From Fragum whitleyi (taxonomy: Eukaryota > Mollusca > Bivalvia > Cardiida > Cardiidae): DNA of 64,000 nt. This document shows positions 1 to 12,860 of this stretch, piece after piece. A program made the position numbers and the translations under genes. Each line of letters starts with the position of its first letter. The first letter of the stretch is position 1. The notes beneath the pieces are model-generated. The model saw only the letters and a list, made by a program, of their open reading frames with translations, was not told the DNA's origin and searched no databases. The stretch spans positions 310,001-374,000 of the forward strand of contig OX411559.1 of NCBI GenBank assembly GCA_948146395.1, read 5' to 3'.

Positions 1-52
1 ATATTGTACAATCAGAACGAGGGTACTGTGCAATACGGATTTTATTCCAAAA

Positions 53-147
53 CGAGGCAACCTATATTGTACGATGAAAATGAGGCAACCTATATTGTAC
101 GATGAAAGTGAGGCAACCTATATTGTACGATGAAATCGAGGCTGCAG
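53..147. repeat. Minisatellite, about 3 copies of a ~30-bp unit
   Basis: Three head-to-tail copies of a unit containing GAGGCAACCTATATTGTACG, differing by one or two bases. A partial related unit (ATATTGTACAATCAGAACGAGG) opens the window, so the array may extend to the left. Confidence 0.8.
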
Positions 148-631
148 TCCCGAATATAGAAATCATCACCTTCCGCAGCATTTTCAATGTATCAAAACCT
201 CTGTTCGGAGGTATTGAATATAAGTTTGATATTGAGAAGATTCTTGATTTCTTCATTTGTTATATTGTTTAGCAAATAAAAGAAGAATGCAACTGACAAA
301 TAGGGACACACAATTGTTGTTGTTTCTTGATTTTAGAATATCATTTGTTCACAAGAAAATGTATATTTCAAGCGACGACGGATAGTCAACCTATTTTATG
401 TTAATTACATATTATGATCAGTAAGCACTAATCGACTTGACACATGAATAAACATTTCACGTAGAATTCTATTTTTAGAACAAATGTTTGTTTCAATATA
501 TCATGTTCATAGTAACTTTTGATGGCCCTATCCGGATCATTTTGGATCTTTTCCCTTTGTCTCTCTCAAATGCAGAAAATCGTTAATTGTGGAACTTTCA
601 GTGTATGGTGTGAAATAAAGATGTCATTTAC
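148..631. other. No gene recognised
   Basis: AT-rich sequence. I see no exon with splice signals and no recognisable repeat. Confidence 0.5.
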
Positions 632-773
632 CATGATCGAATACAATACTGAATTCATTGGATTCGTACCCTGCAGAACCAGTCTATATTTTGACTCGGC
701 TATCGCCTCGTCAAATATAGACTGGTTCTGCAGGGTACTCATCCAATAGAATTCAGTATTGTGCACGATCGTG
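632..773. repeat. Long near-perfect inverted repeat (hairpin)
   Basis: Two 64-nt arms (632-695 and 710-773) are inverted copies of each other at roughly 90% identity. The inner 26 nt, ending GACTGGTTCTGCAGGGTAC on the right arm, are almost perfect. The 14-nt loop itself contains GGC/GCC pairs. The short ORFs read through it on both strands are mirror images and are not genes. It could be a small foldback element or a hairpin RNA locus. Confidence 0.85.
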
Positions 774-811
774 TAAAAAAATAACCTCTTATTATTTATT
801 TAAAGGTACAC

Positions 812-1450
812 CACGGGGGTGATGTCCATAATCGGAGCCACCGGCTCCGCTTTCAAAATCATGTGTGGAACTTCCGCTCCACGTGTGGCTCCGATTATGT
901 AGATGTAAACATTTCATATTTTGAATGAAAAATGGGGTAGGAGGTCGGGATTTCCTCATTTATATTATATTTAATTCAATAATCACAAAAAAGTCGAATG
1001 CTATTCGACCAGATAAACATTTTGCAGGGTAAACGTACTCAAAAAATGTAAGATCGCTCGTTGGTTTTTGTTAAAAATGATTTCTTCTGGGAGCAGTCTT
1101 GAGTCAGGAATGTCAAAACGCGTGGTTTTTACCTCCAAAATGCAATATTCTGAACAGAATTAATAACGCAGACCATTGTTTTCAGTTTACACGGGTTTAA
1201 CAAAACAACCACAATACTCTAACCCAATGTACCCTTCTTCAACATGATATATATCAAAGAAAATTGTTTGGTTCCGATTATGTGGATTGGCTCCGATTAT
1301 GTTCCTTGGCTCTGAAGTTGTGGAGTGTCCTCTTCTTCTTCCTCCATATAACATCTTCAATATGAAATTTCTACTAGTTTCATGGGACGCTTTTTTATCA
1401 TCATTCCACGATGTAAGTTGCGTTTGTTACGTTTCACTTCTACATGTTTA
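812..1450 (+). repeat. Left arm of the long inverted repeat
   Basis: Matches the reverse complement of about 5345-5992 with scattered substitutions. It includes the stretches read as 'AAATGGGGTAGGAGGTCGGG' and 'TGTGGAGTGTCCTCTTCTTC' in this orientation. Confidence 0.8.
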
Positions 1451-1837
1451 CTTATATTACAATATTCCGGTTACTAGACAGTCAGCTTCATTAATATTAC
1501 TTAGTTCATGTAGATCTACGTGCAAGAGAATTGTCGGACTATAATACAGGATTAAATGTGAAGAGATATAAAGATTTCTTCGGAGCCTGTCAATGGCTTT
1601 TCTTGCTTATTATACTTCGCACGCTAAGCGTTCCAATTTTAACAACGTCACTACTAACACTCTTTCAACGTCGATAATTCCATAAAATTTTATCAGATAT
1701 ATTTTGTGAGTGGTATCAAAAAAAGAAGTTAGGAAATTCGCGTTCATTTGATACATATTTCAAGAAATCCGATTAATATATCTTACTAAAAAAGGACTCA
1801 ATGATTCTTAAAACTACCTTTTTGTTCGATTCTTAGC

Positions 1838-2965
1838 ACATCTGAGCAGGAAGGGCTCATGGTGAGCTATTGTGATCAAGCTGTGTCCGGCCTCCTTCGT
1901 CCGTCGTCCGTCGTCCGTCATCAATTTGTGTGCACTATAGAGGCCACTTTTTTGGTCCAAATGTCTTAAACTTGGTCATGATGTCTGTCTCCATCAAATC
2001 TTGGTCCAGTTCGAGATTTGATCAATTTGGGTCAAAATGGGATCTTGTGAATGAAACGGGTCAAATTTTAGCAAAAGTCTTGTGTGCACTTCAGAGGCCA
2101 CATTTTTGGCCAAAATGTCTTTAAACGTCATCAGAATGTTTGTTTTCCATCAAATCTCGGACAAGTTCGAAATTGGGCCAAGTGGGGTCAAAATTGAGGT
2201 CAAGGGATCATATCTCAGAAAACCCTCTGTTCACTTTAAAGGTCACATTTTGGCCCCAATATCATGAAACTTGGTCAGAATGTTTGTCTACGTCAAATCT
2301 TGGTCATGTTGTAAACTGGGTCAAGTGAGGTCAAAAATGAGGTTAAGGGGTCATATCTAAGAAAAACCTTCTGTTCACTTTAGAGGCCACATAATTTGCC
2401 CTTATACCCTAAAACTTTGCCAGAATGTTTGACTGCATCAAGGTCAAGTTTGAAATTGGGTCAATCGGAGTAAAAAATGAGGTCAAAGGGTCATTTCTTA
2501 GAAGAACCTTCTGTTCACTTTAGAAGCCACATTCTTGACCTAAATGTCCTGAAACTTGGTCAGAATATTTCCTCCGTGAAATCTCATTAAGTTCAAAAAT
2601 TGGTTAAGAGGGACGAAAAATGATGTCGATAGGTCAAATTAAGGAAAGTCTAGAGGACATTTATTTGTTTTAACACATTGTCAGGATCTATGTCTTGAAA
2701 TCTTAGACGAGTTGGAAAGAGGGTAAAAAACTGGGACACCTTTTCAAATCTTTGAAAATCCTTCAGTACTTTAGAGGCAACATATTTGACTCAACTGTTT
2801 TTAAATTTAATCGGAATGATTGTCTTTTTGATATCTTGGACTTGTTGAGCTACTCATGAATTTCAAATAAGTAGTTTTGACACTTTGCAACATTTGTCAA
2901 ATACTTGTAAATGCCTAAGGTTAGCGCTTAAGGGCCAATGGTCCCTTGTTTTAAGTCCCGCGTAA
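1838..2965 (-). mobile_element. Helitron-like element with ~145-bp tandem core
   Basis: Read on the minus strand, the right end (about 2965) resembles the 5' end of this family (ACAAGGGACC). The left end has a GAGC...GCTC hairpin followed by CTAA, a Helitron-type 3' terminus. A TCCGTCGTCCGT run lies just inside. The core is about five copies of a ~145-bp unit, each with 'GAGGCCAC...TTTGGCC', 'AACTTGGTCA' and 'CATCAAATC' (units near 1942, 2093, 2239, 2383 and 2523). Bivalve pearl-type elements have this layout: tandem core plus a short-unit microsatellite, with no encoded protein. Confidence 0.7.
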
Positions 2966-2969
2966 CAAT

Positions 2970-5040
2970 TAGTTCCGAATTTTTGAACATGCTTATATAA
3001 ATCCGATTAATGTCAGAATTTACTACTTCATCTCCGGATTTGTCAACTTTTCAATCGGAAAGAAATTAAATTAGATTTAATAAAATTAAAACTTATTTAA
3101 GACTATGAAAATCAAATACTGAAAATGTACCGAGCGCTTTTTCGGTAAAGGGGGCTGTTTTATAAAGGCGACGTTGAAAATTAATCAAAAGTATAAAAAT
3201 TTTACATTTAGAAAACGGATCAATATACAAGGGCGAAAACCGTTTTATATATACTGATCAACAAAAATGACGCACCACTTAAATTTTTAGAAACAACTTT
3301 TTCCATAATCTAGAGTTTGGATATACCAAAATAAACGTAAACTAATTATTGATCTATGACAAAAAGGATTACACCGAAGACAAACGCATTGTAGAGTTAC
3401 AGGTGACTACCCCCAAAATCAAAATTTTGAAATCAAAGTCAGTTTTCATTGCTATGTAAAATTCAATAGCGCGTGTGTTCATGTGCAATATTGCTCTCAA
3501 ATTATGCTCGACACGTTGATTTCTGAATTTTACCTAGATTAAATCCTAACATGGCTATCCAATTGCTCTTCATGCTGCCTTAATTTGACTCAAAACCTTG
3601 CGATTTTTCGTTCTTTTGTGAACTCTCATTGTAAGTTGGTTTCTGACATGCTAGAGTTTGAGATAAGTCTGGTCGGTGAAAGAGAAGGCATCGGTATAAC
3701 TTAAAGAAGGTCTTCGTTATACACAATGTTTTCTCATGCAGCAGATCGAATGCATCGTACGAAACTCAAGTTTGTCGAGTAATACAGCTTATAAAGGTGG
3801 AAACTACAAACCGTGAAAACATTTATCAGATAAAGCCAAGTTTTCGAGTTTGGTGGTAGCGACAAAAAATGAATTTCGGAATGTCATTGCGCATAGACAT
3901 ATTAAACTGATTCATTTACGCGATTAAAATCAAGGACACTGAGGGGTCAAACTCGACCATTGCCAGTTTAAAACGCCGATAAATACAACTACCGATGCAG
4001 AACTTCGGTGCTGGCTGGATGGGGAGGACGGAGTGTAATACACTTTGTGTTATGACCGGAAACTTTTTACTGTCCAGGTCACAGTTTTTTAAGGTTATCG
4101 TGGATTCATGGTGACAGTGAACCACAAAGATGAGGTATCTGGGCCGTTTGTCGACTCCCTCAAAAGCAATAGCCAAAAGGTGAATCCCTGTAAGTAAGTC
4201 AATGTTATGGTCTATTGTTACGTGCAAATGTAACAAGAATACAGAAGCCAGCAACAAACTTTACAATTAACAATATTTATTGACAATAATAACAGAATTA
4301 TTGACAATATAAAATTAATACAAAAACAAATTACAATACTTGAATGTTTAATCCTCAAGTTTTAATTCTAGATCCAAATTAATTAAGTTCCTGGTCCATA
4401 AATAATAAGTCCAATAATCTCCGAATATAAAACTAACCACACTTTAAATCAAACTTTTAAGATAACGAGAAATCCCCTTTTAATTTAACTCAATACTACT
4501 AAATGAAACCATAAGTCTAAACCAAGTGAACCATGAAGGCTGTAGGAAACCCTTTATATGATACCATAGAACAATCGAGAATAGCATAGAACATTAGAAG
4601 ATTCTAGAGTTTGAATCACTTTCTAAAAGTCCTTTCTAGAAAGATCTAAAATATTCTACATACATGTTTACCTAACAGTGTCAAGGCATCGGAAATTTCC
4701 AAGACTAATTCTAAAAATAGACACGGGAAAAACCATTATACATATTAATTCATACATGCATAACACTATTCATCACATGCCATTGTGGATTTAATTCGTG
4801 AACACCTCCTTAAATTGAGACCAATGCCTATTCATTCACCGGACTCATTTCAAAATCGAGCTTATCGAAAACGAGTTTACAAAGAGAGTAAAAAGAAAAG
4901 TTGCGAAAACCGAAGATTTTGACTGAGATCGAGACAACATGAACATCGAATGCATAGCCATGTTGGAATTTGCTCCTGGGGACAGCCGCCTTCACGCGTT
5001 TACAACTCTTCAATGCGTATGACTCCGGTGTCATTCCTTT
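2970..5040. other. Interior of the long-TIR element, no gene recognised
   Basis: AT-rich. Two short minus-strand ORFs (3916-4257 and 4828-5046) have no recognisable domain and no splice context. They may be remnants or chance. Confidence 0.4.
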
Positions 5041-5046
5041 TCTCAC

Positions 5047-5113
5047 TAACTAACTAACTAAATAAATAAATAAATAGATAAATAAATAAATAAATGTATA
5101 AATAAATAAATGT
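5047..5113. repeat. TAAC/TAAA microsatellite
   Basis: A run of ACTA then AATA tetranucleotides with a few interruptions. Confidence 0.9.
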
Positions 5114-5344
5114 AGTTTTTTAGGCAAGTGATTATGAGTTTCGGTCCCTAAAGGCTAGGCACTCCAAGACATTGATAGCATTGGTACATAATTGGAGACA
5201 AATATTTTTTTTTTCAACTATCTAAAGTTTCAGTAAAGAACAATTTTCTAGAATATTGTGGTTGTTTTCGTGAACTCGTACACACTGAAAACAAGGGTCT
5301 ACATCAGAGATACTGTTCAGAATATTGCATTTTGGGGGTAATAA

Positions 5345-5992
5345 AAGAAAACGAGAAAGGTGAGACGTAAAATAGACAAAGTGTGCCATGGAATGGCGAG
5401 AAAACAGCGCCCCATGGAACTAAATATAACTTCATATTGAACGCTGTGGGGGCATATGGAAGAAGAAGAAGAAGACACTCCACAACTTCAGAGCCAGGGA
5501 ACATAATCGGAGCCAATCCACATAATCGGAACCAAACAATTTTCTTTGATATATATCATATTGCAGAAAAGTACTTTGGGTTAGAGTATTGTGGTTGTTT
5601 TGTTAAACTCGTGTAAACTGAAAACAATGGTCTGCGTTATTAATTCTGTTCAGAATATTGCATTTTGGAGGTAAAAACCACGTGTTTTGACATTCCTGGC
5701 TCAAGACTGCTCCCAGAAAAAATCATTTTTAACAAAAACCAACGAGCGATCTTACAATTTTTGAGTACGTTTACCTTGCAAAATGTTTATCTGGTCGAAT
5801 AGCATTCGACTTTTTTATGATTAATGAATTAAATATTATATAAATGAGGAAATCCCGACCTCCTACCCCATTTTTCATTCAAAATATGAAATGTTTACAT
5901 CTACATAATCTGAGCCACACGTGGAGCGGAAGTTCCACACATGATTTTGAAAGCGGAGCCGGTGGTTCCGATTATGGACATCACCCCCCGTG
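5345..5992 (-). repeat. Right arm of the long inverted repeat
   Basis: Inverted copy of about 812-1450. It ends with the complement of CACGGGGGTGATGTCCATAA. Confidence 0.8.
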
Positions 5993-7290
5993 ACACACTG
6001 CAATTTCATGAAAGACATTGCATATTACCCCCTGACCATTGAGAATTTAAGTTGAAAACTTTGGTGTGTTTGAAAGAGACTCTACTAAATTGTTGGCGCT
6101 AACGTAGCCAGGGGGTCCTTTCCAAAACTCGAAGACTCTCAATTAAGTTTTAAATTTATTTAAAGAAAGATTTTATACTCGCCAAATGCCATAAAAGGAC
6201 GTAAGGTTTCGCGAGATGTTATGATAACTTGATATCTTCTGTCTCTTCCTGTCAACAATAATGTCAAATGAACCCAAAGTAACTTTCAACATCTTACGCA
6301 TTTTGAAAGATAAAATTAACAAAATTCTGTCTATGCGTGTCTTTGTCCAGAAAAGCCAACCCAAAATTCTGAAGTACTGTTATAAGGTGACATATTAAGA
6401 AAACGTTTGTTGCTACGTTACGTTAACGATGGTTCAGACATATTTGAAAGACTAGATTGAATCACATTGAAAATTGCTCCCTCTTAAAATGTTGAGACTT
6501 AAATAGCTAATGGATCGCTTTCTAAGTTTGGTGCTTTGAAAGGTTCAAACGTGTTTGCGCTTTCATTTTTAAGTGGCTGATAAGAAGCGTCTAAGCAAAC
6601 GCGTCAACGGATTGAAGGGGTTTAATAACAATACTACGCTACTGCAAATGATCAGCAAACGCATTTATTGATCTTCTCTTTTAATTATAGCCACTAAATG
6701 TAATAAAGGTTTGTCGAGTTTTGATTGTGAGTGTGTTCATCTTTTTCTTGGTCTCTTTTAAATAATGTGTGGTACTGAACAGAACTTTTGGGTGGTTTTC
6801 TTATTCACGTAGTTCTAGAATTTACAATTATTTATAAAGAATCAAAATATCGTGCGCGTGACGTACGTTGACGTAGAAATCAAATATTTCGTCATAGCTT
6901 TCATAACATCAAAATGACTTGTTGCTTGGATAAAAAACTATGCGATAATCAGAAAACAAACCGCTGCAAAACAAACTGGTACCTGTTTTGATAATTTGAC
7001 TATGCAAATGTAAAAGATAGTGGCAAATGAAAATTGGATACTATCTTTTTTTGCTAAGTAAACATTCTAAAACTAATGATTTGTGGAATAACGTTATGTT
7101 TTGCACCAGATCCTGATCATTTGTTATTGAAATAGAGAAACTTGATGTTAATTGATAGTAACATTGACAAATTACTTACACAGAAGATCATTTTTTGAAA
7201 ATCAATGAATCTCAATGAAATTCGTGAAATAATTTAAATGCTTTCCAAATGTTCCAAATGAAGTCATAGCGGCTAGGTATCCTTGCGGAG
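5993..7290. other. No gene recognised
   Basis: AT-rich intergenic DNA. No exon or repeat family identified. Confidence 0.5.
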
Positions 7291-7331
7291 GGGGAGAGAG
7301 AGGGGGGAGGGATGGAGAGAGGGATATAGTT

Positions 7332-7399
<68 letters not shown>

Positions 7400-7414
7400 A
7401 AAGGGCGAGAGAAG

Positions 7415-7483
<69 letters not shown>

Positions 7484-7498
7484 GGAGGGAGAGAGAAG

Positions 7499-7538
<40 letters not shown>
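7291..7538. repeat. (GA)n microsatellite, about 245 bp
   Basis: Long GA/GGGA tract with minor interruptions. The minus-strand reading gives only a Ser-Leu polymer and is not a gene. Confidence 0.97.
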
Positions 7539-7543
<5 letters not shown>

Positions 7544-8029
7544 TTTTTTTTGTCACTTAATATAACACAGTAACAATCGTTCTTAGAACATATCAATCTT
7601 GCTAAGACAATATTTTCCATATCTTTTATTTCATATTTCAAAAAAGATTCTTAAGTAATAAGAATAATAAATTTAGTGGTTGATACATTCCCTAGGCTTC
7701 TACTCATTTTGAGCTCTATGTTTTTTCCTGTTTTCACAGTCAGGCAAAATGATTATACATTCCCTAAACTTTGATAGGTTGGTGATCATTTAAATTGAAA
7801 CATTATTGATCTTAATTTTTTTTTTTCTGCTGCGTTCAGAAGATTTTGCCATGTGGACAAACGGAAAAAATCACAAAAGATATCCAAATATGAATGAACT
7901 AAGAGCTGCGTTCTCACGAAATTTAACATGAAGCCCTTCTTTCTGTGGCGCTGCAAAATTCACGTATCCCCTGCAACATTCTCAAGGTCATGTGACTAGA
8001 CACATTTTATTAAAGTTTCATCCAAAATC

Positions 8030-8130
8030 TGTCAATAAATAAAGAAGGTGCTCTAATCAAATGATCGGTACGGTACGGACGGACGGACAGCCAGAGAAGA
8101 CGATACCAAAATACGGCAGCGTATAAACAA
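8030..8130 (+). mobile_element. 3' remnant of a Helitron-like element
   Basis: A GGTACGGTACGGACGGACGG run is followed within 45 bp by GCGTATAAAC. The element at 40.8 kb ends in the same way (ACGG run, then GGGCGTATAAAA). The 5' end is not clear. Confidence 0.4.
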
Positions 8131-8227
8131 AATAATATTTCATTCTAATCATTTTAAAATAATATTTGTGTGCTTTTTTGACCGCTGTTGATTAAAAAAG
8201 AGCCTAAATGGTCTTTGAAGACAAACA

Positions 8228-8400
8228 TTGATTGATTAATTAAATTGAGTGTTACGTCGCTTTCAACACTTTTCAGTTATATCACGGCGGCTGTCTAACT
8301 CGTCTCACAATAACATTCTGTGCAGCGTTGTTAGGAAGGTTTCAACCGAGGTGTTGCGGAACTTTTGCGGTTCCGATACCTTAAGACTCGAACCACCAGT
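8228..8400 (-). mobile_element. tRNA-derived SINE (divergent)
   Basis: On the minus strand the 3' part reads like the SINE tail at about 16.4 kb: 'ATATAACTGAAAAGTGTTGAAAG' in sense, then an ATTGATT-type terminus. The right end carries a CTCGAACC box complement. Diverged. Confidence 0.5.
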
Positions 8401-8579
8401 ATCTGAATAACGTATTTCACAAATAAAGTATATGGGCTATTACCACATTTTAGCTCTGTTTTGACTGCTTTTTTCTTTATCACAAAATCTAGTATTCTAT
8501 GACCGTACTTTAGACTAGAAGTACTTGCTAGGGACTTGACATACGATGACTTATCTTGTATTATACATTAAGCCCGTTA

Positions 8580-9010
8580 CAGTAAGACCACTGTGAAAGT
8601 GACTGAGAATCCGATAAAAAACAGTCTAAATCAGTTAAAACCAGTTTCAATCCGCGCTCAATTTATTCATTTGAAACAATAACGCGAACTATTCAAACAC
8701 ACCCCAAAATCACTAAAAATGATTAGATTAACAACTACATTCAAAATGACAATCGGTAGAAAAAAAATCCGCAATTTTACTGACATAATTGAATTTTGTA
8801 AGCGTATTATGCGTTCGTGAAGACATAGAAAGCTACCCTTAGAACCTGTTTGAATGTCCTATTTAAGGGAGGTAATAAATATCGCTAATTTTATTCATCT
8901 TGAATCCAATCCTTGTATTTCATTTGAAACTCGTACCACTCACTCATTAGATTTCATTCCAAAATCATTCCAAAATCTTTCATCTTGTTAATTTCACGTT
9001 GTCGTTTACT
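8580..9010. mobile_element. CAGTTA-family MITE, diverged copy
   Basis: Begins CAGTAAGACCACTGTGAAAG and ends in a mutated TTAATTTCACGTTGTCGTTTACT. The interior has CGCTCAATTTATTCATTT and a GGTAATAAATATCGC...palindromic centre, as in the other copies. Confidence 0.65.
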
Positions 9011-9954
9011 ATACCAGAGGCTAAGGCTAAATTTAAACTGGCCGACTGTCATATAAGCTGCAGACAACAGCAATTAAGTTTAGGAACCCGAAGCTTGGCT
9101 CTTGTCTCCAAGATTTTCTTTTATTTTTCATCAATACCCCAAGCAATTTTTCATCGAATATGTTAAAGAAACATGCGTATCACAGTTATACTTTTGTCCT
9201 AAACCTCGTATTATAGACTATTCCGGAATACAATCAGTTTGTTAATGGGGCCGGGAATCTGATATCGGAGTCCTTGATTTGGTGTTAGGGTCTCTTCAAA
9301 CTGAGCGTAGTTTAAGATATAGCATAGGAATTCTTCATCTTCCAAAATCAGGCAATATATATGTATTCCATATTTAGGAAGACACGTGCACGTAATTATA
9401 AATCAATAAAACCTGCTGGAAACGTTTGCCAAACGTACAAAGTCGGGTTTCATTTCAAAACGTTTGAACACTCTTTGAATTCTGAACGCAGAGACAGATA
9501 AAACAGTTTCAAAATCATTGAAACAATCAGAGATTTGAAAACAAATTTGTCGGACTATATTCGTGTAAACAGAGTTTTTCTTTTTATTTTTATCTTTTCT
9601 TGGATAAGTTTTTAAGTTGGAATGCGGAGCAATTCCAACTTAGATTTAACAAAACCGCAAAATGAACACAAGATAATTTCATTTCGGGTTTTTTGATAAC
9701 ACATATCACGTGAACAGGATGTGAATACACTTCGGCCTACTTTGTATATCTCAACTTGACATAGACAAAGTAAATTACACCAAGAAGTTTTAATGTTGTA
9801 CAATTACACAGCTTTCACTTCATGTATATCATTAACGCGCTTATTTATGTCTTAAATGATATTTATTAAAAGTTGCTTACGAATTTACTAGTATCACATG
9901 TTTGCATACTATATTTGGAAATCATGTGATAAGTCAAGTCCAAAAAAGTCAGCT
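9011..9954. other. No gene recognised
   Basis: AT-rich. No coding or repeat signal I can name. Confidence 0.5.
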
Positions 9955-10092
9955 ATTGACAATAGCACAGGCCAGTCACGTGATCTACTTATTTGGTAAT
10001 TTCGCAACTTGTTTTTCGTAGAATTATAGCTTCTTTTAGAGGTCTAGTTTCTCTTTCTGAACGACCTTATCACGCAACAAAATAGATAAACT
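9955..10092 (-). repeat. Dispersed repeat, inverted copy of 63.8-64.0 kb
   Basis: The stretch with 'TCACGTGATCTACTTATTTGG' and 'GTTTTTCGTAGAATTATAGC' is the reverse complement of sequence at about 63805-63930. Confidence 0.75.
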
Positions 10093-12343
10093 GCTTTGTA
10101 CCTTATTGTTTCTTAAACCACCATTAGAAACGCGCTACATCTACAAATTATTTATCTGTATTAAAAACCCGATCAAGCAAATGTTCTCTTTTTATTTCTC
10201 TATGCACCGTAAAATCTTTTTCCCCGTGTACTCCCCTATGACACGAGTTGACCTCACGCGTGTGTAAACAAAAGCCGTTTCCTGATTGGTCGTACCACAA
10301 GTGATGACCAACTACGATTTTATGTCACCTTTTATGAATGAAATCTGTACTCATGAGTTACGAAAGGTCAAGTTTACAAACGGGTGGAATGTTCCTATAT
10401 AGCCCAAAATCTCATAAAAACATACGAGGGTTGTCCGGAAAGTTCGTAGACAGTATGAAATTCTCATCAATTACTTCCTTTTTATTCACAATTCTATGTT
10501 AATCGCTACCCTAATTATCACTGACTTCATACCCGTAGAAAAATGTTCAACATTTAAATTGACATGTATATATCAGTTGCCTTAACAGCCCCACCTAGCG
10601 GTGCATGGAGCACGTCAAAATTATAAACGTTTACCCGATAACGATTGAATACTAAAACAACTTTTTTATCGTTTGAGAATAACAAAATTAACATGTATTT
10701 TGTGCCCATTTTATGAGTTTTATCTTTTAATATTTTCATGGTGATCGCTTCAAAAATACTCGAATGAATGGAGAGAATTATAGCAAACCACGCGCCAAAT
10801 TTTACAGAAAATGACGCCGTAACACGTTGCGGTGGCCTGAGCAGCGTCTAATCTGCATATTTCTTAAGAAAATGAGAAACGCGAAGAAATATACATCTGG
10901 ACCTTTTCTTTTTTGAAAGAAAAAATCATTTAGATAATAAACAATACAAATAAATGAGGTCTGCGCATTTTTTTTTTTTTTTTTTGTATGGCTTTAATGA
11001 AAACAAACGTTACAAGACTACTGTTATCAAGGATACACATGACCTTGATTTGCCTCGGCAACCAACCAGCATTGTTTGAAACATTTATTACATTTATTGT
11101 TAATTGACGGCATCTTGAAATTCAGTTGAATTTTTTTATCTTGGATTAATGTAATAAGTTGAAAAACAAAGCGGCAAAATTTAGTGTTCATTTTTTTTCA
11201 TTGGTTACAAGCAATACACATTTTCTTCTAAAGATGGACAAGGTTTGCTTTTTTTCATTCGTGACATTGTACAACTGGTAGGTTGAAATTTAGGCAAAAC
11301 GTCGAAAATAACTGTAATTGGTACTATAATAGATTCGACTAAAAGTAGCTGTAATTTTACGTCGACGCCAGATTGTGCGTTACGTCCTTGTGTGCTCCGC
11401 GACAACTAACATGCCTTTACAAAATTCCATGTAATTTCATTATTTACTTGAGAATCTCATTTGCATGCCGCTGTTATTTTGAACTCATACAAATTAAAAA
11501 GAATAAATAATTATCAGAAAAATAGATCTAATTTCAATTAATAACACAATATATAACTAGCATACTTAACCTGTAGCTGCGATGTTTCACCTTTGCAAAA
11601 ATACGCACGTGCGCAATCCTTTAAGTATCATTGAAGATTTAAGTTAAATAGAAGTTTAAGACAAGTTGAATACAGCCTTTGTTTTTATCAAATATCTGAA
11701 CGAGTTTATCAACCCAACGTGATTTGCCTTCAGGTCCAGTCTGTTCTACTCCCACCGGAATACCTACACTACTCATGAGCAATTATGCTCTTTTCTCCTC
11801 GATTCGCGCAAATTAATCATATCATCTGCGTGTGCATTGAATTAAGGTGAGCACCAATATATTTTCTTGGTTTACTATTGTATATATAATATTTTCTTGG
11901 CATACTTAAGTAATCCTTTATCAGACTACAATAAATATTGTTATTAGATGAAAAATATGTCTTTTATAGGCACAGGTTATATCTCTATATGTAAAATAAT
12001 TTAAACTTAATCATTTTTTCGAAAACCTAAAAGATGGATATCGACCAAATTTCGCTTGAATTATCCTTTGGTGACCCTTTACCAGATTACAAAAAATATT
12101 GTGATTAGATGAAAATATGTCCTTTATGGGCGGAGGTCATTTTTCTGTATGTTATACAGTGGACACTCTCAAAATCATTTTCTCAGAACTTATAACATGG
12201 ATATCAACTAAATATAAGGCCTGTGAGGCTAATCACCTGCTTAAGCCGCTTTACTTATTGAATTTTTCAGAAGAAAAATGATTTCCTTTGCTCTACAAAC
12301 AGCTTAATTTCAAAATGGTTTGACTCTTACTTCTGTGAAAGCT
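10093..12343. other. No gene recognised
   Basis: AT-rich, with a poly(T) run near 10970. The sequence CGAGGGTTGTCCGGAAAGTT at about 10426 resembles a mariner-type inverted end, but no partner end or transposase was found. Confidence 0.4.
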
Positions 12344-12860
12344 TTTAACTAGTTCAACTTGTTTTCTTCACATTCTTGCACATGAACACGCTTAAGAGCA
12401 CCATCATACCCCCAACTCAGAAGTAGAGGAGCATATATTGATTTCATCATGTATGTCTGTCAGTCCATTGATCTTTTGCTTTTCGCTAGCTAAACGGAGA
12501 AGCAATTGGCCTGCAAGAACGAAACTTTAGAAAAATGTTGCCAATGACCTAAAGAAATGTCTTATTGTTTCGTGGTCATACATGTCAAGGTAAATACAAG
12601 GTACATGTCATAAGTAAAATCTAACTGTTAACAGTTTCCACTCTAACCGAACAACCAATCGACCCATATCATACAACTTGACATAAATGTTGTCAATGAC
12701 CCAAGAAAGTACCCGATTTTGGATTTACAAAGGTCGAAGTCACAAATGAACTTCGTCAAAAAAATTCTCTTCAGATTCCAACTCATGAAGAAATAGAATT
12801 CCCTGCGAAAATAACTTTTCATCAAAGACAAAACGTTGAGATCCACTTTACGATAATTCT
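12344..12860 (-). repeat. Dispersed repeat; uninterrupted copy of the 62.6-63.5 kb repeat
   Basis: Reverse complement of 62615-63535 with scattered differences; both encode the ORF remnant 'MKSYFRRE'. This copy lacks the MITE present at 63078-63473 and so supplies its empty site (GGGGGTATGATGGTGCTC). Confidence 0.8.

Larger units (their letters stand above)
812..5992. mobile_element. 5.2-kb element with ~0.6-kb terminal inverted repeats
   Basis: The sequence from CACGGGGGTGATGTCCATAA at 812 rightwards reappears inverted, ending at 5992, and the match continues for about 600 bp on each side. Inside the arms the phrase 'CCGATTATGT...GGCTCCGATTATG' is repeated. Flanks may show a 4-bp ACAC duplication. 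The interior holds a Helitron-like insertion (about 1838-2965) and about 2.4 kb of AT-rich DNA. The ORF at 3916-4257 (-), starting MLLASVFLLHLHV, has no motif I recognise and may be chance. I see no transposase, so this is a non-autonomous or foldback-type element. Confidence 0.75.

Noticed and set aside
3916..4257. 113-codon minus-strand ORF
   Set aside because: No recognisable motif; inside a repetitive element. Kept only as a remark on that element.
7330..7641. 103-codon minus-strand ORF of Ser-Leu repeats
   Set aside because: Translation of the (GA)n microsatellite, no independent coding signal.
10426..10446. CGAGGGTTGTCCGGAAAGTT resembling a mariner-type inverted end
   Set aside because: No matching inverted end nearby and no transposase reading; could be a lone remnant.
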